Part shown: piece after piece, positions 24,842-31,597 of the stretch
How the letters are laid out: every line of letters begins with the position of its first letter
Numbering within the stretch: the stretch's first letter is position 1
Assembly: GCA_900549995.1 (NCBI GenBank)
Contig: URQQ01000047.1
Location: forward strand, 1-31,597
From: an uncultured Lachnospiraceae bacterium
GTDB lineage: Bacteria > Bacillota > Clostridia > Lachnospirales > Lachnospiraceae
Reading direction: 5' to 3'
DNA: 31,597 bases
Translations under genes and position numbers: made by a program
The notes under the pieces: generated by a model
Database searches by the model: none
The model's input: only the letters and a program-made list of their open reading frames with translations
Told to the model about the DNA's origin: nothing

Positions 24842-26245
24842 ATGGAGAATCATAAATACGATGTGATCATCATCGGAGCCGGGCCATCCGGTATATTTTG
24901 TGCGTATGAACTGGTGCAGAGATGCCCCGGATTTCGGATATTGATGATAGAAAAAGGACGGTCTATCGATCAGAGAAGCTGTCCGAAGAGAAAGACTAAA
25001 GTATGTGTCGGATGTAAACCTTGTTCCATTACGACCGGATTCGCAGGGGCGGGAGCATTTTCGGATGGAAAACTTTCACTGTCCCCGGATGTGGGTGGGA
25101 ACCTGCCGGAAATCTTAGGCTATGAGAAAACTACGGCGCTGCTCCATGAAGCGGACGAGATCTATCTGAAATTTGGCGCGGATGAAAAGGTATACGGCAC
25201 AGATGATTATGAGGCAATTGAGAGAATCCGGACCAAAGCGATCCGTGCCAACCTGAAGTTGATTGAATGTCCGATCCGCCATCTCGGAACGGAGGAGGGA
25301 TATAAGATTTATACCCGCCTTCAGAAATATCTGGAGGAACATGGTGTTCAGATCGAATTTATGACTTCTGTCGAAGACCTTCTTATTGAAAATGGGACAG
25401 TGAAAGGTGTTGTCACTGAGAGGGGGGAGGTCTATGAGGCGCCGGAGGTTGTAAGCGGCGTGGGAAGGGACGGATCAGAGTGGTTTGCACGTATCTGCAG
25501 AAAACACGGCATCAGCACGAAGGTTGGGACTGTGGATGTCGGTGTCCGTGTGGAAGTGCGGGATGAGATTATGAAAGAGCTGAATGAGAAATTATATGAG
25601 GCCAAGCTTGTATATTATACGCCGACATTTGATGATAAGGTCCGTGTATTCTGTACAAATCCGTCAGGGGAAGTGGCGACGGAATATTATGATGACGGCC
25701 TCGCTGTTGTCAACGGGCACGCTTACAAATCCCAGGATATGAAGACGCATAATACGAATTTTGCCCTGCTTGTGTCGAAGAATTTTACAGAGCCTTTCAA
25801 ATCCCCGATCGCTTATGGCAAACAGATTGCGCAGCTTGGCAATATGCTTTGTGACGGGAAGATTCTTCTGCAGAGATATGGAGATTTCCGGAGGGGAAGA
25901 AGGACGACACAGGAGCGGCTTGTCAGAAATAATATTACACCGACGCTTAAAGATGCCGTGCCGGGGGACCTTTCGCTTGTATTTCCGCACAGGATCATGG
26001 TCGCGATTGATGAGATGATTCAGGCGCTTGATAAAGTGACGCCGGGAATTGCCAGTGATGAGACACTTCTCTATGGAGTGGAAGTGAAATTTTACTCGAA
26101 CAAAGTGGTTGTAAATGAAGACTTTGAGACGAGTATCCGGGGACTGCGGGCTATGGGAGACGGGGCATCGGTAACCAGAGGGCTGATGCAGGCGTCTGCA
26201 AATGGAATCAGTATCGCCAGAAGTATTCTGCACTGTTCGAGGTAG
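24842..26245 (+). CDS. NAD(P)/FAD-dependent oxidoreductase, COG2509 type
   Basis: A 467-residue flavoprotein. ATG 24842 (after GGAGG, 7 bases away) puts the Rossmann motif GAGPSG at residues 12-17; an in-frame ATG at 24800 with its own GGAGAG is an alternative. A conserved four-Cys patch, Cys47, Cys55, Cys58 and Cys61 (CP......C..C..C), precedes GFAGAGAFSDGKLSLSPDVG, a signature of this family; it could bind metal or be redox active. The C-terminus has the second FAD-binding motif RAMGDGASVTRGLMQASANG. The physiological reaction is not known for the family. It is the gene before glmM, with 133 bases and a likely separate promoter between them. Confidence 0.85.
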   Translation: MENHKYDVIIIGAGPSGIFCAYELVQRCPGFRILMIEKGRSIDQRSCPKRKTKVCVGCKPCSITTGFAGAGAFSDGKLSLSPDVGGNLPEILGYEKTTALLHEADEIYLKFGADEKVYGTDDYEAIERIRTKAIRANLKLIECPIRHLGTEEGYKIYTRLQKYLEEHGVQIEFMTSVEDLLIENGTVKGVVTERGEVYEAPEVVSGVGRDGSEWFARICRKHGISTKVGTVDVGVRVEVRDEIMKELNEKLYEAKLVYYTPTFDDKVRVFCTNPSGEVATEYYDDGLAVVNGHAYKSQDMKTHNTNFALLVSKNFTEPFKSPIAYGKQIAQLGNMLCDGKILLQRYGDFRRGRRTTQERLVRNNITPTLKDAVPGDLSLVFPHRIMVAIDEMIQALDKVTPGIASDETLLYGVEVKFYSNKVVVNEDFETSIRGLRAMGDGASVTRGLMQASANGISIARSILHCSR

Positions 26246-26285
26246 AAAATGTACTGGCCAGACATGCATAGATCGTAAAAAAATG

Positions 26286-26314
26286 TTGTATATTGGAAGG
26301 AAAACTTATATAAT
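26286..26314 (+). promoter_or_regulatory. putative sigma-A promoter of glmM
   Basis: TTGTAT (26286-26291) and consensus TATAAT (26309-26314) are separated by exactly 17 bases, about 65 bases before the glmM start. This is the best-looking vegetative promoter in the window and suggests glmM is transcribed independently of the flavoprotein gene. Confidence 0.65.
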
Positions 26315-26378
26315 AAAAAAGATAAATTACGATTGTGCAAAAAAATCGGTCAATTTGATAAAGAATCGAGGAATTAAT

Positions 26379-27725
26379 ATGGGTAAATATTTTGGAACAG
26401 ACGGGTTCCGTGGCGAAGCAAATGAAGTATTGACAGTAGAACATGCATTTAAAGTCGGAAGATATCTGGGATGGTATTATGGCCAGGATCACAAGGCGAG
26501 AGTAGTAATAGGAAAAGATACAAGAAGGAGCAGTTATATGTTCGAGTATGCACTGGTGGCGGGGCTTACAGCATCCGGCGCTGAGGCGTATCTTTTACAT
26601 GTTACGACAACACCGAGTGTCTCTTATGTGACAAGAACAGAAGATTTTGACTGCGGAATTATGATCTCGGCAAGCCATAATCCGTTTTATGATAACGGAA
26701 TCAAAGTGATCAATGGCAAAGGTCAGAAGCTGGAAGCAGAAGTTGAATTAAAGATTGAAGATTATATCGATGGAAAAACAGGCGAACTTCCATTTGCCAA
26801 GGGGGAAGAGATTGGACGTACAGTGGATTATTCTGCCGGAAGAAACCGCTATATCGGACACCTGATTTCACTGGCTACAAGATCATTTAAAGATATGAGA
26901 ATCGGTCTTGACTGTGCGAACGGAAGCGCATTCATGATTGCCAAGAGCGTATACGACGCACTGGGCGCGAAGACATATGTGATACACAACGAGCCGGACG
27001 GAACTAATATCAATACGAACTGCGGCTCCACACATATCGGGTCACTGCAGGAACTTGTAAAAGAAAAGAAACTGGATATCGGTTTTGCGTTTGACGGTGA
27101 TGCCGACAGATGCCTTGCTGTAGACGAGAATGGAAATCTGATTGACGGTGATCTGATCATGTATGTATGTGGAAAGTACTTAAAAGAGCAGGGGAAACTG
27201 AATGAAGATACCATTGTGACTACGATTATGTCAAACCTGGGACTTTACAAGGCATGCGACAAGGCAGGACTTCGTTACGAGAAGACAGCAGTCGGTGACA
27301 AATATGTCTATGAGAACATGGTACAGAATAATTACTCCCTCGGCGGAGAACAGTCCGGTCATATCATTTTCAGCAAACACGCTACAACAGGAGACGGCAT
27401 CCTGACCTCCCTGATGCTGATGGAAGCTGTCATTGAGAAAAAACAGACACTCGGAAAACTCGCGGAAGAAGTCAAGATCTACCCACAGCTTCTGAAAAAT
27501 GTCAGAGTATCCGATAAAAAGACAGCAAGAGAAAACCCGGCTGTTGTTGAAGCAGTCGAAGCCGTAGGCAAAGCACTCGGAGACGACGGAAGAATCCTTG
27601 TCCGTGAAAGCGGAACCGAACCCGTCATCCGTGTTATGGTAGAAGCAGCTACCGACGAATTGTGCGAAAAATACGTCAATCAGGTCGTCGATGTGATGCA
27701 GTCAGAAGGACTGATTGTAGGCTAA
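26379..27725 (+). CDS. glmM: phosphoglucosamine mutase
   Basis: A 448-residue enzyme, the usual GlmM length, converting glucosamine-6-phosphate to glucosamine-1-phosphate for UDP-GlcNAc and peptidoglycan synthesis in the cytoplasm. It starts MGKYFGTDGFRGEANEVLT, the standard GlmM opening. The phosphoserine loop ISASHNP has Ser99; the magnesium site is FAFDGDADRCLAVDENG; the sugar-binding loop is GGEQSGHIIF; the phosphate-binding loop is RESGTEPVIRVMVEA. All catalytic motifs are intact. The upstream reading frame is open back to 26202, but the ATG at 26379 with GAGGA before it is the evident start. A strong terminator follows. Confidence 0.95.
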   Translation: MGKYFGTDGFRGEANEVLTVEHAFKVGRYLGWYYGQDHKARVVIGKDTRRSSYMFEYALVAGLTASGAEAYLLHVTTTPSVSYVTRTEDFDCGIMISASHNPFYDNGIKVINGKGQKLEAEVELKIEDYIDGKTGELPFAKGEEIGRTVDYSAGRNRYIGHLISLATRSFKDMRIGLDCANGSAFMIAKSVYDALGAKTYVIHNEPDGTNINTNCGSTHIGSLQELVKEKKLDIGFAFDGDADRCLAVDENGNLIDGDLIMYVCGKYLKEQGKLNEDTIVTTIMSNLGLYKACDKAGLRYEKTAVGDKYVYENMVQNNYSLGGEQSGHIIFSKHATTGDGILTSLMLMEAVIEKKQTLGKLAEEVKIYPQLLKNVRVSDKKTARENPAVVEAVEAVGKALGDDGRILVRESGTEPVIRVMVEAATDELCEKYVNQVVDVMQSEGLIVG

Positions 27726-27786
27726 AAGGCCAGAAAATAAGGAATTATTAAGAAATAAAAAATCACAGCATTATATGCAATGTTAG

Positions 27787-27826
27787 AAAGGCATTTCGGA
27801 AAGATTTTGATCCGGAATGCCTTTTT
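27787..27826 (+). terminator. rho-independent terminator after glmM
   Basis: AAAGGCATTTCGGA (27787-27800) pairs with TCCGGAATGCCTTT (27811-27824), 14 bp with a single G-T pair, around a 10-base loop and followed by a T-run to 27826. Confidence 0.85.
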
Positions 27827-27847
27827 CGTCAAAAGGGGACAGGTTAA

Positions 27848-27900
27848 AACGCAATTAGGGACGTAATCCTTTTGAAAAAGATTACGTCCCTAATTGCGTT
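27848..27900. repeat. REP-like perfect palindrome between glmM and the YitT-family gene
   Basis: Arms 27848-27868 and 27880-27900 are perfect 21-base reverse complements (AACGCAATTAGGGACGTAAT plus C) around an 11-base loop. GGGGAC lies just before it (27836-27841) and GGGAC/GTCCC sits within the stem. The repeat unit TAATTGCG occurs again immediately after the right arm (27901-27908), touching the YitT gene stop. The GGAC-headed form is like the REP sequences linked to RAYT transposases; it may also act as the terminator of the minus-strand YitT-family gene. Confidence 0.7.
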
Positions 27901-27907
27901 AATTGCG

Positions 27908-28750
27908 CTACACACTGTGGAAACCTTTGCCGATAATCTCGCTTGTTGTGGATATCAATATGAATGCTTTGGGGTCTTCAGCTTTGATGAAGTTCCGGAG
28001 CCTGACTGCCTGGCTTCGGCTCATGACGGTGAAGATGATGTATTTGTCATTGCCGGAGAAGGCGCCTTTGGCGTTGCATGTGGTTGCGCTTCTGTGAAGT
28101 GTATGCACGATAAAGTCACAGATCGGCTCAGGTTTTGTGCAGACGACGTTGAAGTACTTGCACTGGTTAAAGCTTTCTATCACGTTGTCAACCATCAGTG
28201 ACCGGACGGCAAGTCCGAGGAAGGAGTAAAGTCCTGTCTTGATATCGAAGACGAAGCAGCCGGCGACCGTGATTACGAGGTCTGTCAGCATGAGCGCGCG
28301 CCCGATGTCGAAACTGGTGTATTTCTTTACAATCATCGCAATCACGTCGGTCCCCCCGCTGGAAGCGCCGATGTTGAACAGAACTGCCGCGCCGAAAGCA
28401 GGAAGTGCGATCGCGAATGTAAGCTCCAGCATGGGCTGGTCGGTCAGGGGATGGCTCATCGGGTAAATCCGTTCAAAGAGGGATAACAGCACGGACAACA
28501 GAATACTGCTGTATGCGGTCATCACGCCGAATCCTTTGCCGAGAACGATAAATCCGATCACAAGAAGAATCATGTTCATGATAAATGTAAAATCACCTGC
28601 ACTCATGACGCCCGTTTTAGCAATCAGAACGGCAAGACCTGTAATTCCTCCGAAGGTGAAGTTGTTGGCAAACTTGAAAAAATAGATTCCAACCGCCATG
28701 ACAACTGTACTGCTGGTTAACAAGAAGAAAGACTGTAATTTTGATTTCAT
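27908..28750 (-). CDS. YitT family membrane protein (DUF161 + DUF2179)
   Basis: A 280-residue protein. The frame extends upstream to 28864, but the ATG at 28750 with GGGGA 9 bases before it, giving MKSKLQSFFLLTSSTVVMAV, is the usual start. About six membrane segments fill residues 1-200 and include two DUF161-like halves (FANNFTFGGITGLAVLI and FNIGASSGGTDVIAMIVKK; the GG(I/T)(T/D)G-type motifs are typical). The C-terminal soluble part (about 200-275, ESFNQCKYFNVVCTKPEPI ... AFSGNDKYIIFTVMSRSQAV) is the DUF2179 domain. The transported substrate is unknown. It is divergent from eno. Confidence 0.9.
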   Translation of the reverse strand: MKSKLQSFFLLTSSTVVMAVGIYFFKFANNFTFGGITGLAVLIAKTGVMSAGDFTFIMNMILLVIGFIVLGKGFGVMTAYSSILLSVLLSLFERIYPMSHPLTDQPMLELTFAIALPAFGAAVLFNIGASSGGTDVIAMIVKKYTSFDIGRALMLTDLVITVAGCFVFDIKTGLYSFLGLAVRSLMVDNVIESFNQCKYFNVVCTKPEPICDFIVHTLHRSATTCNAKGAFSGNDKYIIFTVMSRSQAVRLRNFIKAEDPKAFILISTTSEIIGKGFHSV

Positions 28751-28810
28751 TTTAAAAATTCCCCGCTCAGTTTGTCCTGCGCATGTATAAAAAAGCACTG
28801 TATGTACAGG

Positions 28811-28838
28811 ATTGTATTTGATTGTATTTTTATTACAA
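28811..28838 (-). promoter_or_regulatory. putative promoter of the YitT-family gene, with tandem repeats
   Basis: On the minus strand, TTGTAA (complement of 28833-28838) and TACAAT (complement of 28811-28816) are 16 bases apart, about 60 bases before the YitT-family start. The same stretch contains an exact tandem 10-base repeat GATTGTATTT (28810-28819 and 28820-28829), so a second TACAAT lies at 28821-28826. Confidence 0.45.
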
Positions 28839-28880
28839 ATGCATTGTACCCCCATGAATCGCAAATGTCAACGCATTATA

Positions 28881-28906
28881 AAAGATATATTGGTAATAAT
28901 ATCTTT
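28881..28906 (+). promoter_or_regulatory. AT-rich dyad in the eno leader
   Basis: AAAGATAT (28881-28888) is repeated inverted as ATATCTTT (28899-28906) about 27 bases before the enolase start, overlapping the likely promoter zone (TATAAA at 28877-28882 is a possible -10 without a clear -35). It could be an operator or a weak leader hairpin. Confidence 0.3.
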
Positions 28907-28932
28907 AATTAGCTTGAAGGAGGAACAACAAA

Positions 28933-30249
28933 ATGTATCAATACTTGCCGATTACGGATGTATACGCCAGAGAAATATTAGATTCCAGAGGGAATCCGAC
29001 GATAGAAGCAGAGGTACTTGCGGGAGAGAATATTGTGGGAAGGGCTTCCGTGCCGTCAGGAGCGTCGACCGGACAGTTTGAAGCGGCAGAGATCCGTGAT
29101 GGGGGAGAACGCTATCAGGGAAAAGGAGTGCAGCAGGCCGCGGACCATGTAAATGATAAAATTGCGCAGGAAATTATCGGCATGAATGTTTTTGACCAGG
29201 CAGAGATTGACCGTGTACTGATCCGACTTGACGGAACAGAGAATAAAATCAATCTCGGGGCAAACGCGATTCTTGCAGTGTCACTGGCTGTTGCAAGAAC
29301 AGCAGCGAAAGCACTTCGGATACCGCTCTATGCCTACCTTGGGGGAACCAATGCCAAGAAGCTTCCGGTTCCGATGATGAATATTGTAAACGGCGGAAGA
29401 CATGCGGACAATACGCTTGATTTTCAGGAATTTATGATTATGCCGGCAGGCGCATGCTGTTATCATGAAGCGCTTCGTATGGGGACAGAAGTATATCATT
29501 GCCTGAAAAAACTGTTAAAAGAGCACGGCTATGCGACCTCTGTCGGAGATGAAGGCGGATTTGCGCCGGATCTTCCGGATGCGAAGGAGGCATTGCGTTA
29601 TCTTGTCAATGCGATAGAGATGGCAGGATACCGTCCGAAAGAAGATATTGTGATCGCAATGGACGCGGCGGCTTCTGAGATGTATAATCATGACTTCCAG
29701 AAATATGTCTTCGAAGGTGAAGGGAAAATGCATGGACACCAGGTGATACGGTCAGCGGAAGAAATGATTGATTATTATGAAGAACTGGCATCGGAATTCC
29801 CAATTTTCTCAATTGAGGATCCGCTGGATGAGGACGAGTGGGATGGATGGGAACTTCTCACCACAAGACTTGGGAGAGACATGCAGCTGGTAGGGGATGA
29901 CTTGTTTGTCACGAATACAAAACGGCTGGAGAAGGGCATCCAGAGAGAATGTGCCAATGCGATCTTGATCAAGGTGAACCAGATCGGGACTTTGACAGAG
30001 GCAATGGATGCAGTGGAGATGGCAAAAAATGCCGGCTTCAACGCCGTGATTTCCCACCGTTCAGGAGAGACAGAAGACAGCTTTATCGCCGATCTTGCGG
30101 TTGCATGTAATGCAGGGCAGATCAAAACAGGTGCTGTGTGCCGTTCAGAGAGAACTGCAAAATACAATCAGCTTCTCAGAATCGAGGAACGTCTTGGTGA
30201 GACGGCGGTCTATGAAAATCCATTCAGGGAGTACTATCTTTCACTGTGA
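28933..30249 (+). CDS. eno: enolase (phosphopyruvate hydratase)
   Basis: A 438-residue enolase, of standard length, converting 2-phosphoglycerate to phosphoenolpyruvate in glycolysis in the cytoplasm. It begins after AAGGAGGA with ITDVYAREILDSRGNPTIEA. Conserved elements: SVPSGASTGQFEA (mobile loop 1), the catalytic acid Glu207 in SVGDEGGFAPD, magnesium ligands in AMDAAASE, SIEDPLDEDEWDGW and VGDDLFVTN, catalytic Lys347 in ILIKVNQIGTLTE, and SHRSGETEDSFIADLAV. The phosphate-binding end reads GAVCRSERTAKYNQLLRIEE, a variant of the usual GA/GS..R..R.AKYNQ. It is divergent from the YitT-family gene and followed by secG after 89 bases. Confidence 0.97.
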   Translation: MYQYLPITDVYAREILDSRGNPTIEAEVLAGENIVGRASVPSGASTGQFEAAEIRDGGERYQGKGVQQAADHVNDKIAQEIIGMNVFDQAEIDRVLIRLDGTENKINLGANAILAVSLAVARTAAKALRIPLYAYLGGTNAKKLPVPMMNIVNGGRHADNTLDFQEFMIMPAGACCYHEALRMGTEVYHCLKKLLKEHGYATSVGDEGGFAPDLPDAKEALRYLVNAIEMAGYRPKEDIVIAMDAAASEMYNHDFQKYVFEGEGKMHGHQVIRSAEEMIDYYEELASEFPIFSIEDPLDEDEWDGWELLTTRLGRDMQLVGDDLFVTNTKRLEKGIQRECANAILIKVNQIGTLTEAMDAVEMAKNAGFNAVISHRSGETEDSFIADLAVACNAGQIKTGAVCRSERTAKYNQLLRIEERLGETAVYENPFREYYLSL

Positions 30250-30338
30250 TTTGGCATCTGAAAAGGAAGAAAAAGGTTGCGAAAATCCAACTGTTGTGAT
30301 AAACTGATTATGGTTTAATCCGCAGGAGGTGTTATATA

Positions 30339-30581
30339 ATGGATATTTTGAAGACAATTATTTTAATTTTATTCGCAATAGATTGTATCGCATTATCAGC
30401 AATTATATTGCTGCAGGAAGGAAAACAGCAGGGACTTGGGACAATCAGCGGTGCTGCAGAATCTTATTGGGGACAGAATAAGGGACGTTCTATGGAAGGC
30501 GCTCTTGTAAAATCAACAAAATTCCTGGCTATTTTATTTATTGTACTTGCAGCAGTATTGAATTTAAAAGTATTTGCTTAA
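30339..30581 (+). CDS. secG: preprotein translocase subunit SecG
   Basis: An 80-residue membrane protein with two membrane segments (about 3-24 and 58-77) joined by a cytoplasmic loop, KQQGLGTISGAAESYWGQNKG, which is the typical SecG loop with the conserved LLQEGKQQGLG turn and GRSMEG. It assists SecYEG-mediated protein export. An AGGAGG site precedes the ATG by 9 bases. The order secG then rnr is a common Firmicutes arrangement (often followed by smpB); here a terminator separates the two. Confidence 0.95.
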   Translation: MDILKTIILILFAIDCIALSAIILLQEGKQQGLGTISGAAESYWGQNKGRSMEGALVKSTKFLAILFIVLAAVLNLKVFA

Positions 30582-30606
30582 GATTAAGAATTGATAGGAA
30601 ATTGGC

Positions 30607-30643
30607 GAAACACTCTTATGATGATCAATAAGAGTGTTTCTTT
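30607..30643 (+). terminator. rho-independent terminator between secG and rnr
   Basis: GAAACACTCTTAT (30607-30619) and ATAAGAGTGTTTC (30628-30640) form a perfect 13-bp stem with an 8-base loop followed by TTT. The short U-run may allow some readthrough into rnr, which starts 62 bases on. Confidence 0.8.
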
Positions 30644-30704
30644 GCGTAAAGAGGTTTTTAGAGCATCGTTAATAAGCTCTGGTTCCAAAGGAGGAACAGT
30701 ATAA

Positions 30705-31597
30705 ATGGACGAAATGTTAGAAAAAAGAAAAAAAGTAATTTATGATTTTATATGTGATGAGCTGTATGTGCCCATGAAACTGAAGGAACTTGCGATTCTT
30801 CTGCAGGTGCCGAAGGATCAGAGAAATGACCTGAAGATGGTAATGGATTCCCTTGTAGCAGAGGGAAAAGTCAGTCTCACGAAAAAAGGAAAATATGTGA
30901 AGGGTGAAGCGAAATATCTGGTGGGAACATATAAGGCGAACCAGAGAGGATTTGGTTTCGTTGTACTCGATGAAGAGGGCACAGATGACATCTTTATTTC
31001 CGAGGATGATGCAAACGGGGCATTCCATGAAGACCGGGTAGAGGTTGCGGTCACGAAGGCTCCGGAAGGGCGCCGCAGGGAAGGAAAGATTATGAAAATT
31101 CTTTCTCACGGCACAGTGCAGCTGGTAGGTCTGTTTCAGAGAAACAAAAATTTCGGGTTTGTCATTCCGGACAACCAGAGGATTTTAAAGGATATCTTCG
31201 TTCCGCTGGAGCGGTCGAAAGGTGCGGTGAGCGGCCATAAAGTTGTGGTAGAGCTGACTTCCTACGGAAAAGAGGGTAAGAAGCCGGAAGGAAAAGTTGT
31301 TGAGATTATCGGCCATGTGGATGATCCGGGCACAGAGATTCTATCCATCGTGAAAAATTATAATATTCCGGTTGAATTTTCAGAAAAAGTACTGAATCAG
31401 GCGGAACGTGTCTCTGGCGAGGTAAGTTCAGCCGATATGGCAGGGCGTATGGACATCCGTGACTGGCAGATGGTGACCATTGACGGCGAGGATGCGAAGG
31501 ATCTGGATGATGCAGTCTCTGTGGTCAAAGAAGGAGAGAACTATATCCTGGGAGTGCATATCGCAGACGTGTCCAACTATGTGCAGGAGAACAGTGC
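30705..31597 (+). CDS. rnr: ribonuclease R, N-terminal part (3' truncated by window)
   Basis: The frame is open from ATG 30705 (after AAAGGAGGAA) to the end of the window without a stop, giving the first 297 residues of a protein usually over 700 long. It opens with a winged-helix-like domain (about 1-65, LKELAILLQVPKDQRNDLKM), then two cold-shock/OB segments (QRGFGFVVLDEEGTDDIFIS and RNKNFGFVIPDNQRILKDIF, with the RNA-binding GFGFV pattern), and enters the RNB catalytic domain at VTIDGEDAKDLDDAVSV, where the closely spaced Asp residues bind the catalytic metal. Ribonuclease R degrades structured RNA 3' to 5' and works with SmpB-tmRNA in quality control. Confidence 0.95.
   Translation, partial: MDEMLEKRKKVIYDFICDELYVPMKLKELAILLQVPKDQRNDLKMVMDSLVAEGKVSLTKKGKYVKGEAKYLVGTYKANQRGFGFVVLDEEGTDDIFISEDDANGAFHEDRVEVAVTKAPEGRRREGKIMKILSHGTVQLVGLFQRNKNFGFVIPDNQRILKDIFVPLERSKGAVSGHKVVVELTSYGKEGKKPEGKVVEIIGHVDDPGTEILSIVKNYNIPVEFSEKVLNQAERVSGEVSSADMAGRMDIRDWQMVTIDGEDAKDLDDAVSVVKEGENYILGVHIADVSNYVQENS

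Noticed and set aside
27872..28201. Plus-strand frames of 64 and 109 codons between glmM and the YitT-family gene
   Set aside because: They start within the palindrome and run antisense to the DUF2179 domain; shadows.
30717..31109. Minus-strand frames at the window end
   Set aside because: They are antisense to rnr, whose plus-strand frame is intact to the window edge and carries clear ribonuclease R motifs.

Overview
The window looks like a chromosomal segment of a low-to-moderate GC, monoderm Clostridia, most likely a gut Lachnospiraceae. This rests on the protein style (split purine-synthesis genes of the PurO / stand-alone AICAR formyltransferase type, a COG2509-type flavoprotein next to glmM, and secG followed by rnr), on AGGAGG-type ribosome binding sites throughout, and on frequent GTG/TTG starts. 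No rRNA, tRNA, CRISPR array or intact transposase was seen.

Layout. 1-3250 is a patchwork of small accessory genes: the end of an alpha/beta hydrolase, an HTH-AbrB fusion regulator, a PEBP-family protein, a broken ABC ATPase fragment, a membrane TPR protein and an S33-type hydrolase. 3326-8968 is a co-directional purine/molybdo-enzyme block: promoter, leader hairpin, the three subunits of a xanthine-dehydrogenase-family enzyme, IMP cyclohydrolase and AICAR formyltransferase. 8971-9369 is a highly structured non-coding stretch dominated by a 229-bp imperfect palindrome. 9370-11149 (minus strand) holds an AraC regulator and an EamA transporter whose genes overlap.

11333-20950 is the most interesting part: what looks like a complete type I secretion locus in a monoderm. 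In order it has a regulatory region with paired direct repeats, a secreted helical protein resembling TolC, a small membrane-anchored protein of unknown function, a 1168-residue RTX protein, a structured spacer, an ABC exporter with a dead C39-like domain, an HlyD-type adaptor and a terminator. The RTX protein combines a class-3-lipase-like domain, a FrpC-like module that begins at an Asp-Pro bond, and two RTX nonapeptide blocks. The simplest reading is that ABC and HlyD export the lipase-RTX protein with help from the TolC-like protein, and that calcium outside the cell then folds it and may trigger cleavage at Asp442-Pro443.

21049-24669 is a separate TetR / ABC ATPase / FtsX permease export module. 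24842-31597 is mostly housekeeping: the COG2509-type flavoprotein, glmM, a REP-like palindrome, a YitT-family membrane protein on the minus strand, enolase, secG and the start of rnr, which runs off the window end.
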